In this document: positions 18,106-26,176 of the stretch, piece after piece
How positions within the stretch are numbered: the stretch's first letter is position 1
Layout of the letters: the number at the start of each line of letters is the position of its first letter
Origin: Flavobacteriales bacterium
GTDB taxonomy: Bacteria > Bacteroidota > Bacteroidia > Flavobacteriales > JABDKJ01
Length of the DNA stretch: 64,000 bases
Assembly (NCBI GenBank): GCA_013002285.1
Contig: JABDKJ010000018.1
Coordinates: 1 to 64,000 of the forward strand
Direction: 5' to 3'
Notes under the pieces: generated by a model
What the model was told of the DNA's origin: nothing
What the model saw: the letters and a program-made list of their open reading frames with translations, nothing else
The model's database searches: none
Made by a program: the position numbers and the translations under genes

Positions 18106-20094
18106 CTGAAGGAAACAGACTTTATAGGGCAGAACAAGGATAAGTGGGTAGAGTTTGAAGATCTTACTAAACAAAAAGAAAAAGATCCTGAGAAACTGAG
18201 CGATCTTTTCATTGAGATCACAAATGATCTTTCCTATTCCAAAACTTATTTTCCAAACAGGTCTGTTAAAGTTTATTTGAATAATCTGGCTCAAAGGGTT
18301 TATACTTCAATTTATAAAACCCGTAAAAAGGGGATCCTTAAATTCTCTAGATTTTGGAAGCATGAATTGCCTTTGATCATGTGGGAGTCGAGAAAAGAAC
18401 TGCTGGTCTCTTTCATGATCGTTTTGGTTTGTTCTTTAATAGGAGCTTTTTCAAGTTACCACGATAGCAGTTTTGCTCAATATATTCTCGGTGAAGATTA
18501 CATCACAATAACAGAGAGTAATATTGCTGACGAAGACCCTATGGGCATTTATAAATACGACTATGTGCCTAACGGAGTAGATGCAAATGGTGAAGTTACA
18601 TACGAGAAAGTGGTTTCCAATCCATTTTCAATGGCTTACAGAATTGGTTTGAACAATTTACGTGTGGCTTTCATAACATTTGCACTAGGTATATTATGGG
18701 GCATAGGAACAGGGTTCATACTCATTTCAAATGGAGTGATGCTAGGCGTTTTTCAATTCTTTTTCATTGCAAGGGGCTTAACGAAAGCCAGTGTTCTTAC
18801 AATATGGATGCATGGAACTCCTGAGATCGCTGCAATAATATTAGCAGGTGCAGCGGGATTTACGATGGGTAGAGGATTATTGTTTCCTAAAACTTATAGT
18901 CGACAAGAGGCTTTTGTGGTTTCGGCCAAGAAAGGGATAACTATAATGCTGGGAATAACTCCCGTGATCATTTTTGCCGCTTTGGTCGAAGGTTTTATTA
19001 CGCGATATACCGAAATTCCTGATATACTCCGCTTCGCCATTATTGCTATGATGTTAGGTTGTATTATATATTATTTTGTGATCTATCCCCGAAGACAATT
19101 CCGGGATGTTGATACTCGCAAATTCATGGAAGACCATGTTCCTGAAAGCGCTTATTACAAAACTGACATCACCAAAATAAAGAATAATGGACAAGTATAT
19201 GGAGATGTAGTGAAGCTGCTGGGAAAAGGATTTGGAAAAATTTTGGGCTTGGCCCTTTTCGCTGGCCTGGTCTATTTCGGTGCTCTGATCCTTTATTATG
19301 GGAGGGATATTCAAGATGTAGTTCATCTCACTTATGGCGACCGTATTTTCAATGCTATGGTCGGTCAGAATTTTTTCACCGTGTTCTTTGGAATTATCGC
19401 GGCTATTTTATTTAGGCATTTTGAGTACATAGATCTGTTGTTCAGCATACAGGAATTTCCCTTTCTCTATTTTATTAACTCCATTGTTTTTGGTTTGGTA
19501 AGTACTTATGGAATTTGTCTTGCGCTAACAGAGGTGAACAAAGAAAAGTACAAGAAATTATGGCCCCTATTTATAAGGAATATTTACAAAGGCCTTATTG
19601 TTTCTTTCATTATCAATCTCTTGTTTTGGCTTTGGACTCCTATTCCTTTCTTTATTTTGATATTGGTGTTCCCATTATTCATCGCTCCGCTTGTTGTTAC
19701 AGTAATTGAAAGTGTCGACCCATTTAAGGGCTGGTCCCGAACATTTGCATTTTGGACAATTCATTATGGAAAGATGATCGGATTATACTTGATCATGTTG
19801 TTGTCTTCGTTTGTCTTTTTCATGATATTGAATTCAACTGTTCAGTTTTTATTGTTTGATATGGTTGGCTGGTTTGTTGTTGTCGATGATGAAATGTATT
19901 CCGTGGTCATTAGCTCTTTTTTGGCCATTATAACAGTCATGGGAATGGTATTCACTGGAGCTTTGATGTTTTACGGTTATGTAGTTCAATATTATTCTCA
20001 AAAAGAGATCTATGATGCTGAGAATTTAAAGGAGCAAATAGAGAATTTAGGCAATAGAGATAAAAAATATGACATTATTTCAAAGGTCGGTTAA
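18106..20094 (+). CDS. SpoIIM-family membrane protein fused to a second polytopic membrane domain (apparent CTG start)
   Basis: The open frame begins at CTG 18106, immediately after an in-frame TAA (18103-18105), and encodes 662 residues. The first residues, (M)KETDFIGQNKDKWVEFE, line up with the conserved start of Bacteroidota 'stage II sporulation protein M' proteins, so CTG is the likely initiator; the first conventional alternative, TTG at 18277, would delete 57 conserved residues. Residues 1-~325 are SpoIIM-like, with a soluble helical head, a transmembrane helix near 100, an extracytoplasmic loop and several more helices ending at 'YYFVIYPRRQF'. Residues ~340-640 add a second block of about six to seven membrane helices that I cannot assign. 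SpoIIM in spore formers belongs to a septal hydrolase complex, but non-sporulating homologues have unknown roles. The next gene overlaps by 26 bases. Confidence 0.82.
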   Translation: MKETDFIGQNKDKWVEFEDLTKQKEKDPEKLSDLFIEITNDLSYSKTYFPNRSVKVYLNNLAQRVYTSIYKTRKKGILKFSRFWKHELPLIMWESRKELLVSFMIVLVCSLIGAFSSYHDSSFAQYILGEDYITITESNIADEDPMGIYKYDYVPNGVDANGEVTYEKVVSNPFSMAYRIGLNNLRVAFITFALGILWGIGTGFILISNGVMLGVFQFFFIARGLTKASVLTIWMHGTPEIAAIILAGAAGFTMGRGLLFPKTYSRQEAFVVSAKKGITIMLGITPVIIFAALVEGFITRYTEIPDILRFAIIAMMLGCIIYYFVIYPRRQFRDVDTRKFMEDHVPESAYYKTDITKIKNNGQVYGDVVKLLGKGFGKILGLALFAGLVYFGALILYYGRDIQDVVHLTYGDRIFNAMVGQNFFTVFFGIIAAILFRHFEYIDLLFSIQEFPFLYFINSIVFGLVSTYGICLALTEVNKEKYKKLWPLFIRNIYKGLIVSFIINLLFWLWTPIPFFILILVFPLFIAPLVVTVIESVDPFKGWSRTFAFWTIHYGKMIGLYLIMLLSSFVFFMILNSTVQFLLFDMVGWFVVVDDEMYSVVISSFLAIITVMGMVFTGALMFYGYVVQYYSQKEIYDAENLKEQIENLGNRDKKYDIISKVG

Positions 20095-20785
20095 GGTCAT
20101 ATTAATTCTTCTTTTATCTATCCAGTTTTCAGCACAGGATGATGCGAGCCAATATGATTCTCAAGACTTGAATCCAGGTAAGACCATTGAAGAAATAGAA
20201 TGGGAGAGGGTCATGGAAGAAGTTGATTATTCAGAAACCCAAAAACGGAAAAAGAAGAAAAAGGAAGAAGAGAAAGATGAACCTGAAGAAGTGGAAAACA
20301 GGTCCTTTGATTGGGGTTGGTGGAATGGGCTTTCCACCTTTGTCAAAGCCATTTGCATTATTCTGCTGATAGGTATTGTAGGCTTCATTATCTATAAATT
20401 GACACTCCTTGAACCAAACAAGTCATTTAAAACCGATAGATCCCTTGAAACAAGACTGGAAGAAGCAGAACAGAATTTGGAAGAGAGTGAATTGGAGATC
20501 CTACTGAGGGAGGCCATTTCTAAAAAGGAGTATAAAATGGCCGTGAGGATATATTTCTTGTTAATGCTCCAGAAGCTGTCTGAGAAAGATTGGATCACCT
20601 ACAAGAAAGAGAAAACAAATTTCCTTTATCTTCTGGAAATGAAGACCAGAATTGAATATTCTGATTTCAGAAAACTTACATATGTATTTGAATATTCCTG
20701 GTATGGGGATGTTGATCTTAATGAAAGCATCTTCGAAAAACTTCAATATAATTATCGGCACTTCATTAACAATTTAGAGAAATGA
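20069..20785 (+). CDS. DUF4129-like membrane protein
   Basis: The 238-residue protein starts inside the end of the SpoIIM-like gene. It has a signal peptide (about 1-22), a very charged region ('KRKKKKKEEEKDEPEEVEN', about 58-78), a single membrane helix (about 92-112, 'AICIILLIGIVGFIIYKL') and a cytoplasmic helical C-terminal domain (about 125-236) with the DUF4129 pattern 'LLREAISKKEYKMAVRIYFL' and 'FEYSWYGD', a variant of the family's Y-x-x-W/F-Y motif. DUF4129 proteins often accompany MoxR/DUF58 systems and transglutaminase-type proteins; no activity is established. It overlaps the next gene by 4 bases (ATGA) and is part of the SpoIIM-DUF4129-DUF4350 unit. Confidence 0.8.
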   Translation: MTLFQRSVKVILILLLSIQFSAQDDASQYDSQDLNPGKTIEEIEWERVMEEVDYSETQKRKKKKKEEEKDEPEEVENRSFDWGWWNGLSTFVKAICIILLIGIVGFIIYKLTLLEPNKSFKTDRSLETRLEEAEQNLEESELEILLREAISKKEYKMAVRIYFLLMLQKLSEKDWITYKKEKTNFLYLLEMKTRIEYSDFRKLTYVFEYSWYGDVDLNESIFEKLQYNYRHFINNLEK

Positions 20786-22050
20786 ATAGTGCCACTAAAA
20801 TAGTACTGCTTGTAGCAGTGGCAATAGGACTGGTCTTATTGATCAACTATTTTAGTGGGCCAAAACACAGTTGGGGTGAGAATTACCGAACGAATAATAC
20901 GGAACCATTTGGATTGGAATTCACATTGAAATATGTGAAGGGTCTATATCCAGAAAAAGAATTCATAATACCAGATACAAGTATCTCAGCTACACTTGAA
21001 CAATGGACAGACACCGTCACGTCCAACTATTTGCACATTGGCGGGTACTTGCATTTGGATACACTCGAACGTTCTAACTTGTTTGATTATGTTGCCAGTG
21101 GCAACAATGCCATTTTCATTCTGGAAAGACCCAACCACGCATTAATGGAATCGCTGAATGATGGTTCTTGCAATTATTATTGGGATGGAATGGGTTCCAA
21201 GTTCGATACTATATGGAAAGCTAATTTCGTCCACCCTGAACTAAATAATACTGAAGGGGTTTCTTTTATGGCTGTAAACAGCAATGGACCGATCAAGAGA
21301 TACTGGAATTATTTTCCCGAGCAATACTTTTGCCTGGACAATACATCTTACACCAAATTGGGAACAGCCAATGACACCCTCGTGAATTTTATAAGAAAAC
21401 CACATGGAAATGGATTTTTCTATATTCATTCCAATCCCATACTTTTTACGAATTATTTTGTTACTCAAAAAGAAGGTGCAGATTACGTCAGGGACGTGTT
21501 TTCTCATATGAATGATGGCGCTATAATTTATGAGGACTTGGTCTACCAAGAGGAATTCGACCTTTTGGGTGACGATAACCGATCTAGAGATACTTTGGAT
21601 CGAAATGAAGGGCCTTTTCGATACATTATGTCACAGGAAAGCTTGCGATGGGCTATGTACACCTTATTGGGATTATTGGCGATTTATGTATTTTTTGGAG
21701 TACGTAGAAAACAGAAGATGATCCCTGTAGCGCTGATACCTGAGAATTCTTCCATAGAATATGTAGAAACCATAAGTGAATTGTACTATCAATTAAAGGG
21801 AAGGAATAAGATCGCTCAGTATCTCTTTGACCAATACTATGCCTTTATTAGAGAGCACTACCAATTAAGTCCTGGCGAGGATCGAAAGAAATTTTTGGAA
21901 AAATTGTCTTTAAAGTCTGATGTGTTAGAAGGGCATCTGAAAGCACTTGAAGAGCTGAACGAGCAGCAAATCCATAGAACGGATGTGACCCAAGATGACT
22001 TGATCCAGTACTATAAAAAGTTAGAGCAGTTTTACGAAAGTTGCACTTAG
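20782..22050 (+). CDS. DUF4350 domain-containing membrane protein
   Basis: The 422-residue protein has a first membrane helix at about residues 5-25 ('IVLLVAVAIGLVLLINYF'), an extracytoplasmic DUF4350 domain (about 40-280, 'EPFGLEFTLKYVKGLYPEKE', resembling GATase-like folds) and a second helix at about 292-310 ('MYTLLGLLAIYVFFGVRRK'), followed by a ~110-residue cytoplasmic helical tail. It is the third gene of the SpoIIM/DUF4129/DUF4350 set. In many Bacteroidota a MoxR ATPase and a DUF58 protein follow; here the convergent recQ follows after one base instead. The function is unknown. Confidence 0.82.
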   Translation: MNSATKIVLLVAVAIGLVLLINYFSGPKHSWGENYRTNNTEPFGLEFTLKYVKGLYPEKEFIIPDTSISATLEQWTDTVTSNYLHIGGYLHLDTLERSNLFDYVASGNNAIFILERPNHALMESLNDGSCNYYWDGMGSKFDTIWKANFVHPELNNTEGVSFMAVNSNGPIKRYWNYFPEQYFCLDNTSYTKLGTANDTLVNFIRKPHGNGFFYIHSNPILFTNYFVTQKEGADYVRDVFSHMNDGAIIYEDLVYQEEFDLLGDDNRSRDTLDRNEGPFRYIMSQESLRWAMYTLLGLLAIYVFFGVRRKQKMIPVALIPENSSIEYVETISELYYQLKGRNKIAQYLFDQYYAFIREHYQLSPGEDRKKFLEKLSLKSDVLEGHLKALEELNEQQIHRTDVTQDDLIQYYKKLEQFYESCT

Positions 22051-22051
22051 A

Positions 22052-24238
22052 TCAATTGGCCATTTCGCTCATGAATCGAATACGAACTAACCTGATCTCG
22101 TCTTCAGTAAAGTCTCCATCAAATTCGTCTATGGCATCATTCAGATCATCGCTCTCTGCTTCTTTGAAATATTCGAAAATATCCTCCTGGGAGTCTTGGT
22201 CCAAAATATCATCCAGATAATATCCAATATTCACTCTAGTTCCACTTGCAACGATCACCTCGATCTCTTCTATGATCCCTTCAAGGTCAAGCCCCTTGCT
22301 AGAGGCGATATCTTCTAATGGAAGCTTTCTATCAATGTTCGTAATAATGTGGACTTTATTCGCAGATTTGTTAGCCACGGTTTTTACAACGAGATCCATG
22401 GGGCGCTCAATGTCGTTTTCCTTGACATATTTATTGATCAGGTCAATAAAAGGTTTACCATACTTTTCTGCTTTTCCTTTGCCAACTCCACTTATTTTGG
22501 TCAGGTCATCTAATGAGGTAGGATAATTCAAAGACATTTCATCTAAAGATGGGTCTTGGAATATCACATAAGGTGGAAGCCCAACCTTCTTAGAGGTGTC
22601 TTTTCGAAGCTCTTTCAACATAGATAGTAGCACATCGTCTCCACCACCTGCGCCTCTGGAATTCACAACTATAGATGCATCTTCTTCACCCTGATAGTCT
22701 CTTTCTTTTGTCAACATGAAGCTCTCAGGTTTGGCCATAAAGGCTTCGCCTTCCTTACTGATCTTTAGCTGACCATAAGTCTCTATTTCTTTGTTCAACA
22801 AGCCACGCACTATACATTGTCTTATAACGGCATTCCAGAATTTGTCTTCGTGCTCTTCTCCCTCGCCAAATTGATCTATTTCATGATGATTGTATGTCTT
22901 TACTTCAGCGGTTTCATTGCCTACCAAGATGTTTGAGACATGCTTCATTCCATGCTTTTGTTTCACGGCTTTCACCGTTTTCAATAAGAGCTCAACATAT
23001 TCTTGGCCTTCATATTTTTCTTTAGGGTCTTTGCAATTATCACACAGGTCATTACAGTTTTCTTCATTGAAATGTTCCCCAAAATAATGCAAGAGGAATT
23101 TCCTTCTGCAAATGGATGTTTCAGAATAGGATACGATGTCCTGAAGTAACTGATTGCCGATCTCTTGTTCTGAAACAGGCTTGCCCTGCAAGAATTTTTC
23201 AAGTTTTTCGATGTCTTTGTAACTATAGAAAGCAACACAATTACCTTCACCGCCATCTCTTCCAGCCCTTCCGGTTTCCTGATAGTAGCTTTCAATACTT
23301 TTTGGGATGTCATGATGTACAACATATCTAACATCAGGCTTGTCTATTCCCATTCCAAAAGCGATCGTAGCAACAATGACATCACATTCTTCCATTAAGA
23401 ATTTGTCTTGTGTGGATGCTCTCATCTTACCATCCATTCCCGCATGATAAGGAAGAGCCTTTATTCCGTTCACTTGCAATGCTTCGGCCACTTCTTCCAC
23501 TTTCTTCCTGCTCAAGCAATATACTATGCCTGATTTTCCTTCATGTTGTTTTGCATATTTGATGATCTCTTTTGTCACATCCCTTTTGGGCCTTACTTCA
23601 TAAAAAAGGTTATCCCTATTAAATGAGGCTTTAAAAACTTTTGCAGAATCGATACCAAGGTTTTTCATGATATCGGTTTGTACCTTCTCAGTAGCAGTAG
23701 CCGTAAGTGCGATCACTGGTGTGTCCGCGATATCTTTCATAATGGATTTCAGTTTTCTGTACTCAGGTCTGAAATCGTGTCCCCATTCTGAGATGCAATG
23801 CGCTTCATCTATCGCAAAAAATGATATTCCGATCGAAGCCAAGAACTCTATGTTGTCTTCCTTCTTAAGGGATTCTGGCGCTACATATAGGAGTTTAGTT
23901 ATTCCAGAACTCACATCTTCTTTTACTTTTTGGAGTTGGCCCTTATTAAGGGATGAATTGAGAAAATGTGCTATACCATCATTCTTTGAGAAGCCTCTAA
24001 TGGCATCTACCTGGTTCTTCATTAGAGCTATGAGCGGAGAAACCACAATTGCAGTTCCATCCATCATCAATGCGGGTAATTGATAACAAAGAGATTTTCC
24101 GCCTCCCGTAGGCATTATTACAAAACAGCTGTTCCCTGAAAGTAAATGATCAATTATCTCCTCTTGCTCTCCTTTGAATTTGTCGAAGCCAAAAAATTTC
24201 TTCAACGAATCCTTAGGATTAATTTCCGTTGCGATCAT
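22052..24238 (-). CDS. recQ: ATP-dependent DNA helicase RecQ
   Basis: RecQ is a 3'-5' DNA helicase in recombination and replication-fork repair. The 728-residue protein has Walker A 'PTGGGKS' at residues 43-49, the DEAH box at 144-147, the aromatic-rich loop right after it ('CISEWGHDFRPEY'), motif VI 'QETGRAGRDGGEGNC', and an RQC zinc site (Cys residues in 'CRRKFLLHYFGE' and 'CNDLCDNC', about 375-400). A winged-helix and an HRDC domain ('YPTSLDDLTKISGVGKGKAEKYG') follow, and then a ~130-residue C-terminal extension typical of Bacteroidota RecQ. It is convergent with the DUF4350 gene with no space for a terminator, and divergent from the sugar-isomerase gene. Confidence 0.97.
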   Translation of the reverse strand: MIATEINPKDSLKKFFGFDKFKGEQEEIIDHLLSGNSCFVIMPTGGGKSLCYQLPALMMDGTAIVVSPLIALMKNQVDAIRGFSKNDGIAHFLNSSLNKGQLQKVKEDVSSGITKLLYVAPESLKKEDNIEFLASIGISFFAIDEAHCISEWGHDFRPEYRKLKSIMKDIADTPVIALTATATEKVQTDIMKNLGIDSAKVFKASFNRDNLFYEVRPKRDVTKEIIKYAKQHEGKSGIVYCLSRKKVEEVAEALQVNGIKALPYHAGMDGKMRASTQDKFLMEECDVIVATIAFGMGIDKPDVRYVVHHDIPKSIESYYQETGRAGRDGGEGNCVAFYSYKDIEKLEKFLQGKPVSEQEIGNQLLQDIVSYSETSICRRKFLLHYFGEHFNEENCNDLCDNCKDPKEKYEGQEYVELLLKTVKAVKQKHGMKHVSNILVGNETAEVKTYNHHEIDQFGEGEEHEDKFWNAVIRQCIVRGLLNKEIETYGQLKISKEGEAFMAKPESFMLTKERDYQGEEDASIVVNSRGAGGGDDVLLSMLKELRKDTSKKVGLPPYVIFQDPSLDEMSLNYPTSLDDLTKISGVGKGKAEKYGKPFIDLINKYVKENDIERPMDLVVKTVANKSANKVHIITNIDRKLPLEDIASSKGLDLEGIIEEIEVIVASGTRVNIGYYLDDILDQDSQEDIFEYFKEAESDDLNDAIDEFDGDFTEDEIRLVRIRFMSEMAN

Positions 24239-24245
24239 CGGTTGA

Positions 24246-24277
24246 TTGTTCTAAACTTAAATGTAATTGTACTTTTG
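24246..24277 (+). promoter_or_regulatory. Promoter of the kdsD-like / tatC operon
   Basis: TTG (24246-24248), a 21-base spacer and TACTTTTG (24270-24277) match the Bacteroidota primary sigma factor consensus TTG-N19-22-TAnnTTTG. Transcription would start near 24284, leaving a leader of about 60 bases before the ATG at 24347. Confidence 0.6.
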
Positions 24278-24346
24278 TCACTATTGATATTGTAAGTTAT
24301 GAATAAAATAACTTGCTTAAAAGTTTTGAACGAAGAATTTCTTTAA

Positions 24347-25312
24347 ATGGGAATTAAGGGGAAAAAGATAATTGACAGGGCTTTGGAGGTGATCAAACTT
24401 GAGGCAAACTCCATTCGAGGTCTATTGAAATATGCAGATAAGGATCTACAAAAGTCCATTGAGAGTATTGCCGATTCTTCTGGAAGGGTTGTGGTTACTG
24501 GGATAGGTAAAAGTGCGAACATTGCAAAAAAGATAGTATCTACTTTCAATTCCACAGGTACACCAGCCCTTTTTATGCATGCGGCTGATGCCATTCACGG
24601 TGATCTTGGCATGATCCAGAAGTCGGATGTGGTAATGTGTATATCCCGTTCTGGGAATTCTCCAGAGATCAAAGTGCTAATTCCACTCGTTAGGAACATG
24701 GGAAATACGATTATCGGGATGACAGCAGATAAGAAGTCCTTTTTGGGAAAGAACACCGATCATCAGATCATTACGCATGTAAAGAAGGAAGCATGTCCTA
24801 ATAATTTGGCCCCTACTACGAGTACAACGGCCCAACTAGTGATGGGGGACGTTCTGGCTGTATGCCTCATGGAAATGAAGGGCTTTACGACAAAGGATTT
24901 TGCAAAGAACCATCCTGGGGGAGCATTGGGCAAGAAGATCTATACCAAAATGGGAGACATCATAGCTGAGAATGCTCCGAAAGTTTTGGAAACAGACCCA
25001 ATTTCAAAAGTCATATTAACGATCTCAAAGGGTCGTTGTGGAGCAACGGCTGTGGTAAAAGCAGGCAAAGTAATGGGGATAATTACGGATGGAGACCTCA
25101 GGAGAATGATGGAGTCCAAACAAAAAATGGAAGAGGTTAAAGCGAAGGATATAATGTCTGCTAGACCAAAGACTATGGAAGCAAATGAACTTGCCGTGAA
25201 CGGATTTCAATTGATGGAGATGAACAAGATCAATCAATTGATCGTGCTTGAGGAAAAAAAGTACAAAGGTATGGTTCACATTCATGATCTATTGAAAGAA
25301 GGAATTTATTGA
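24347..25312 (+). CDS. kdsD: KpsF/GutQ family arabinose-5-phosphate isomerase
   Basis: This enzyme converts ribulose 5-phosphate to arabinose 5-phosphate, the first step of KDO synthesis for the LPS inner core. The 321-residue protein has an N-terminal SIS domain (about 40-170, with 'VVVTGIGKSANIAKKIVST', 'ADAIHGDLGMI', 'CISRSGNSPEIKVL' and 'LAPTTSTTAQLVMGD', all hallmark segments) and two C-terminal CBS domains (about 205-320, 'IITDGDLRRMM'). Length and domain order match E. coli KdsD. The gene heads a plus-strand run that includes tatC and, later, lptB, which fits an envelope role. tatC starts 2 bases after its stop. Confidence 0.93.
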   Translation: MGIKGKKIIDRALEVIKLEANSIRGLLKYADKDLQKSIESIADSSGRVVVTGIGKSANIAKKIVSTFNSTGTPALFMHAADAIHGDLGMIQKSDVVMCISRSGNSPEIKVLIPLVRNMGNTIIGMTADKKSFLGKNTDHQIITHVKKEACPNNLAPTTSTTAQLVMGDVLAVCLMEMKGFTTKDFAKNHPGGALGKKIYTKMGDIIAENAPKVLETDPISKVILTISKGRCGATAVVKAGKVMGIITDGDLRRMMESKQKMEEVKAKDIMSARPKTMEANELAVNGFQLMEMNKINQLIVLEEKKYKGMVHIHDLLKEGIY

Positions 25313-25313
25313 G

Positions 25314-26129
25314 ATGACGGAAAAGATAGGTACAGAAGGAGAAATGCCTTTTCTGGATCATTTAGAGGAACTGAGATGGAAATTGGTCAAATCGGGGATC
25401 GCTATTTTTGTTTTTGCGATCATCGCATTCCTTGGGAAAAAGATCCTTTTTGACGTCATTATTTTTGGCCCTACCAAACCAGATTTCCTTACCTATGATC
25501 TCTTTTGCTGGATGTCTGAAAGCCTTGGACTAGGTGATAATTTGTGTTTCAGGTTAGACCTCAGCTCTTTTCAAAATATTGAAATGGCAGGACAGATATC
25601 CTATCATATATGGAGCAGTCTCATATTCGGTTTCATCTTAGCATTCCCTTATGTGTTTTATCAAATTTGGTCTTTCATTAGGCCGGGATTGAAGGACAAA
25701 GAGAAAAAAAGTGCTTCGGGTATTGTCTTTTGGGTTTCACTTTTGTTCGCAATGGGCGTGCTATTTGCATACTATCTCATATGTCCGCTCACTGTAAAAT
25801 TTCTTTCTGAATACACAGTTTCAGAAAAAGTGAGCAACGACTTCAAATTCGATGATTACATAAGTACGATCAATAAGCTAACCTTGATCACAGGCATTTT
25901 TTTTCAAATGCCCATTCTCATTTATTTTTTCACCAAAATTGGTTTGGTGACACCAGAATTCCTAAAGAAATATCGAAAGCACGCGCTGGTGGTTGTGTTG
26001 GCTATCTCAGCCGTGATCACACCACCGGATGTTGCTAGCCAGATATTGGTCTCCTTGCCCATATTGTTGCTTTATGAGGTCGGCATACTTATATCCAAAA
26101 GAGTCACGAAAAGAGCAGCCAGATCGTGA
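25314..26129 (+). CDS. tatC: Twin-arginine translocase subunit TatC
   Basis: TatC is the inner-membrane receptor that binds twin-arginine signal peptides and builds the Tat channel for folded proteins. The 271-residue protein has the N-terminal family signature 'MPFLDHLEELRWKLVKS', about six hydrophobic segments and the conserved 'PYVFYQIWSFIRPGLKDKEKK' region. A loop between helices 1 and 2 (about residues 45-85) is longer than in E. coli TatC and carries two Cys residues, a common Bacteroidota feature. The ATG is 2 bases after the isomerase stop, so the two are cotranscribed. tatA/B are not in this window. Confidence 0.95.
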   Translation: MTEKIGTEGEMPFLDHLEELRWKLVKSGIAIFVFAIIAFLGKKILFDVIIFGPTKPDFLTYDLFCWMSESLGLGDNLCFRLDLSSFQNIEMAGQISYHIWSSLIFGFILAFPYVFYQIWSFIRPGLKDKEKKSASGIVFWVSLLFAMGVLFAYYLICPLTVKFLSEYTVSEKVSNDFKFDDYISTINKLTLITGIFFQMPILIYFFTKIGLVTPEFLKKYRKHALVVVLAISAVITPPDVASQILVSLPILLLYEVGILISKRVTKRAARS

Positions 26130-26176
26130 GCATTTTATTTTTTTCCTGAAATGATCAGTTCACTTTATCGTTATTT

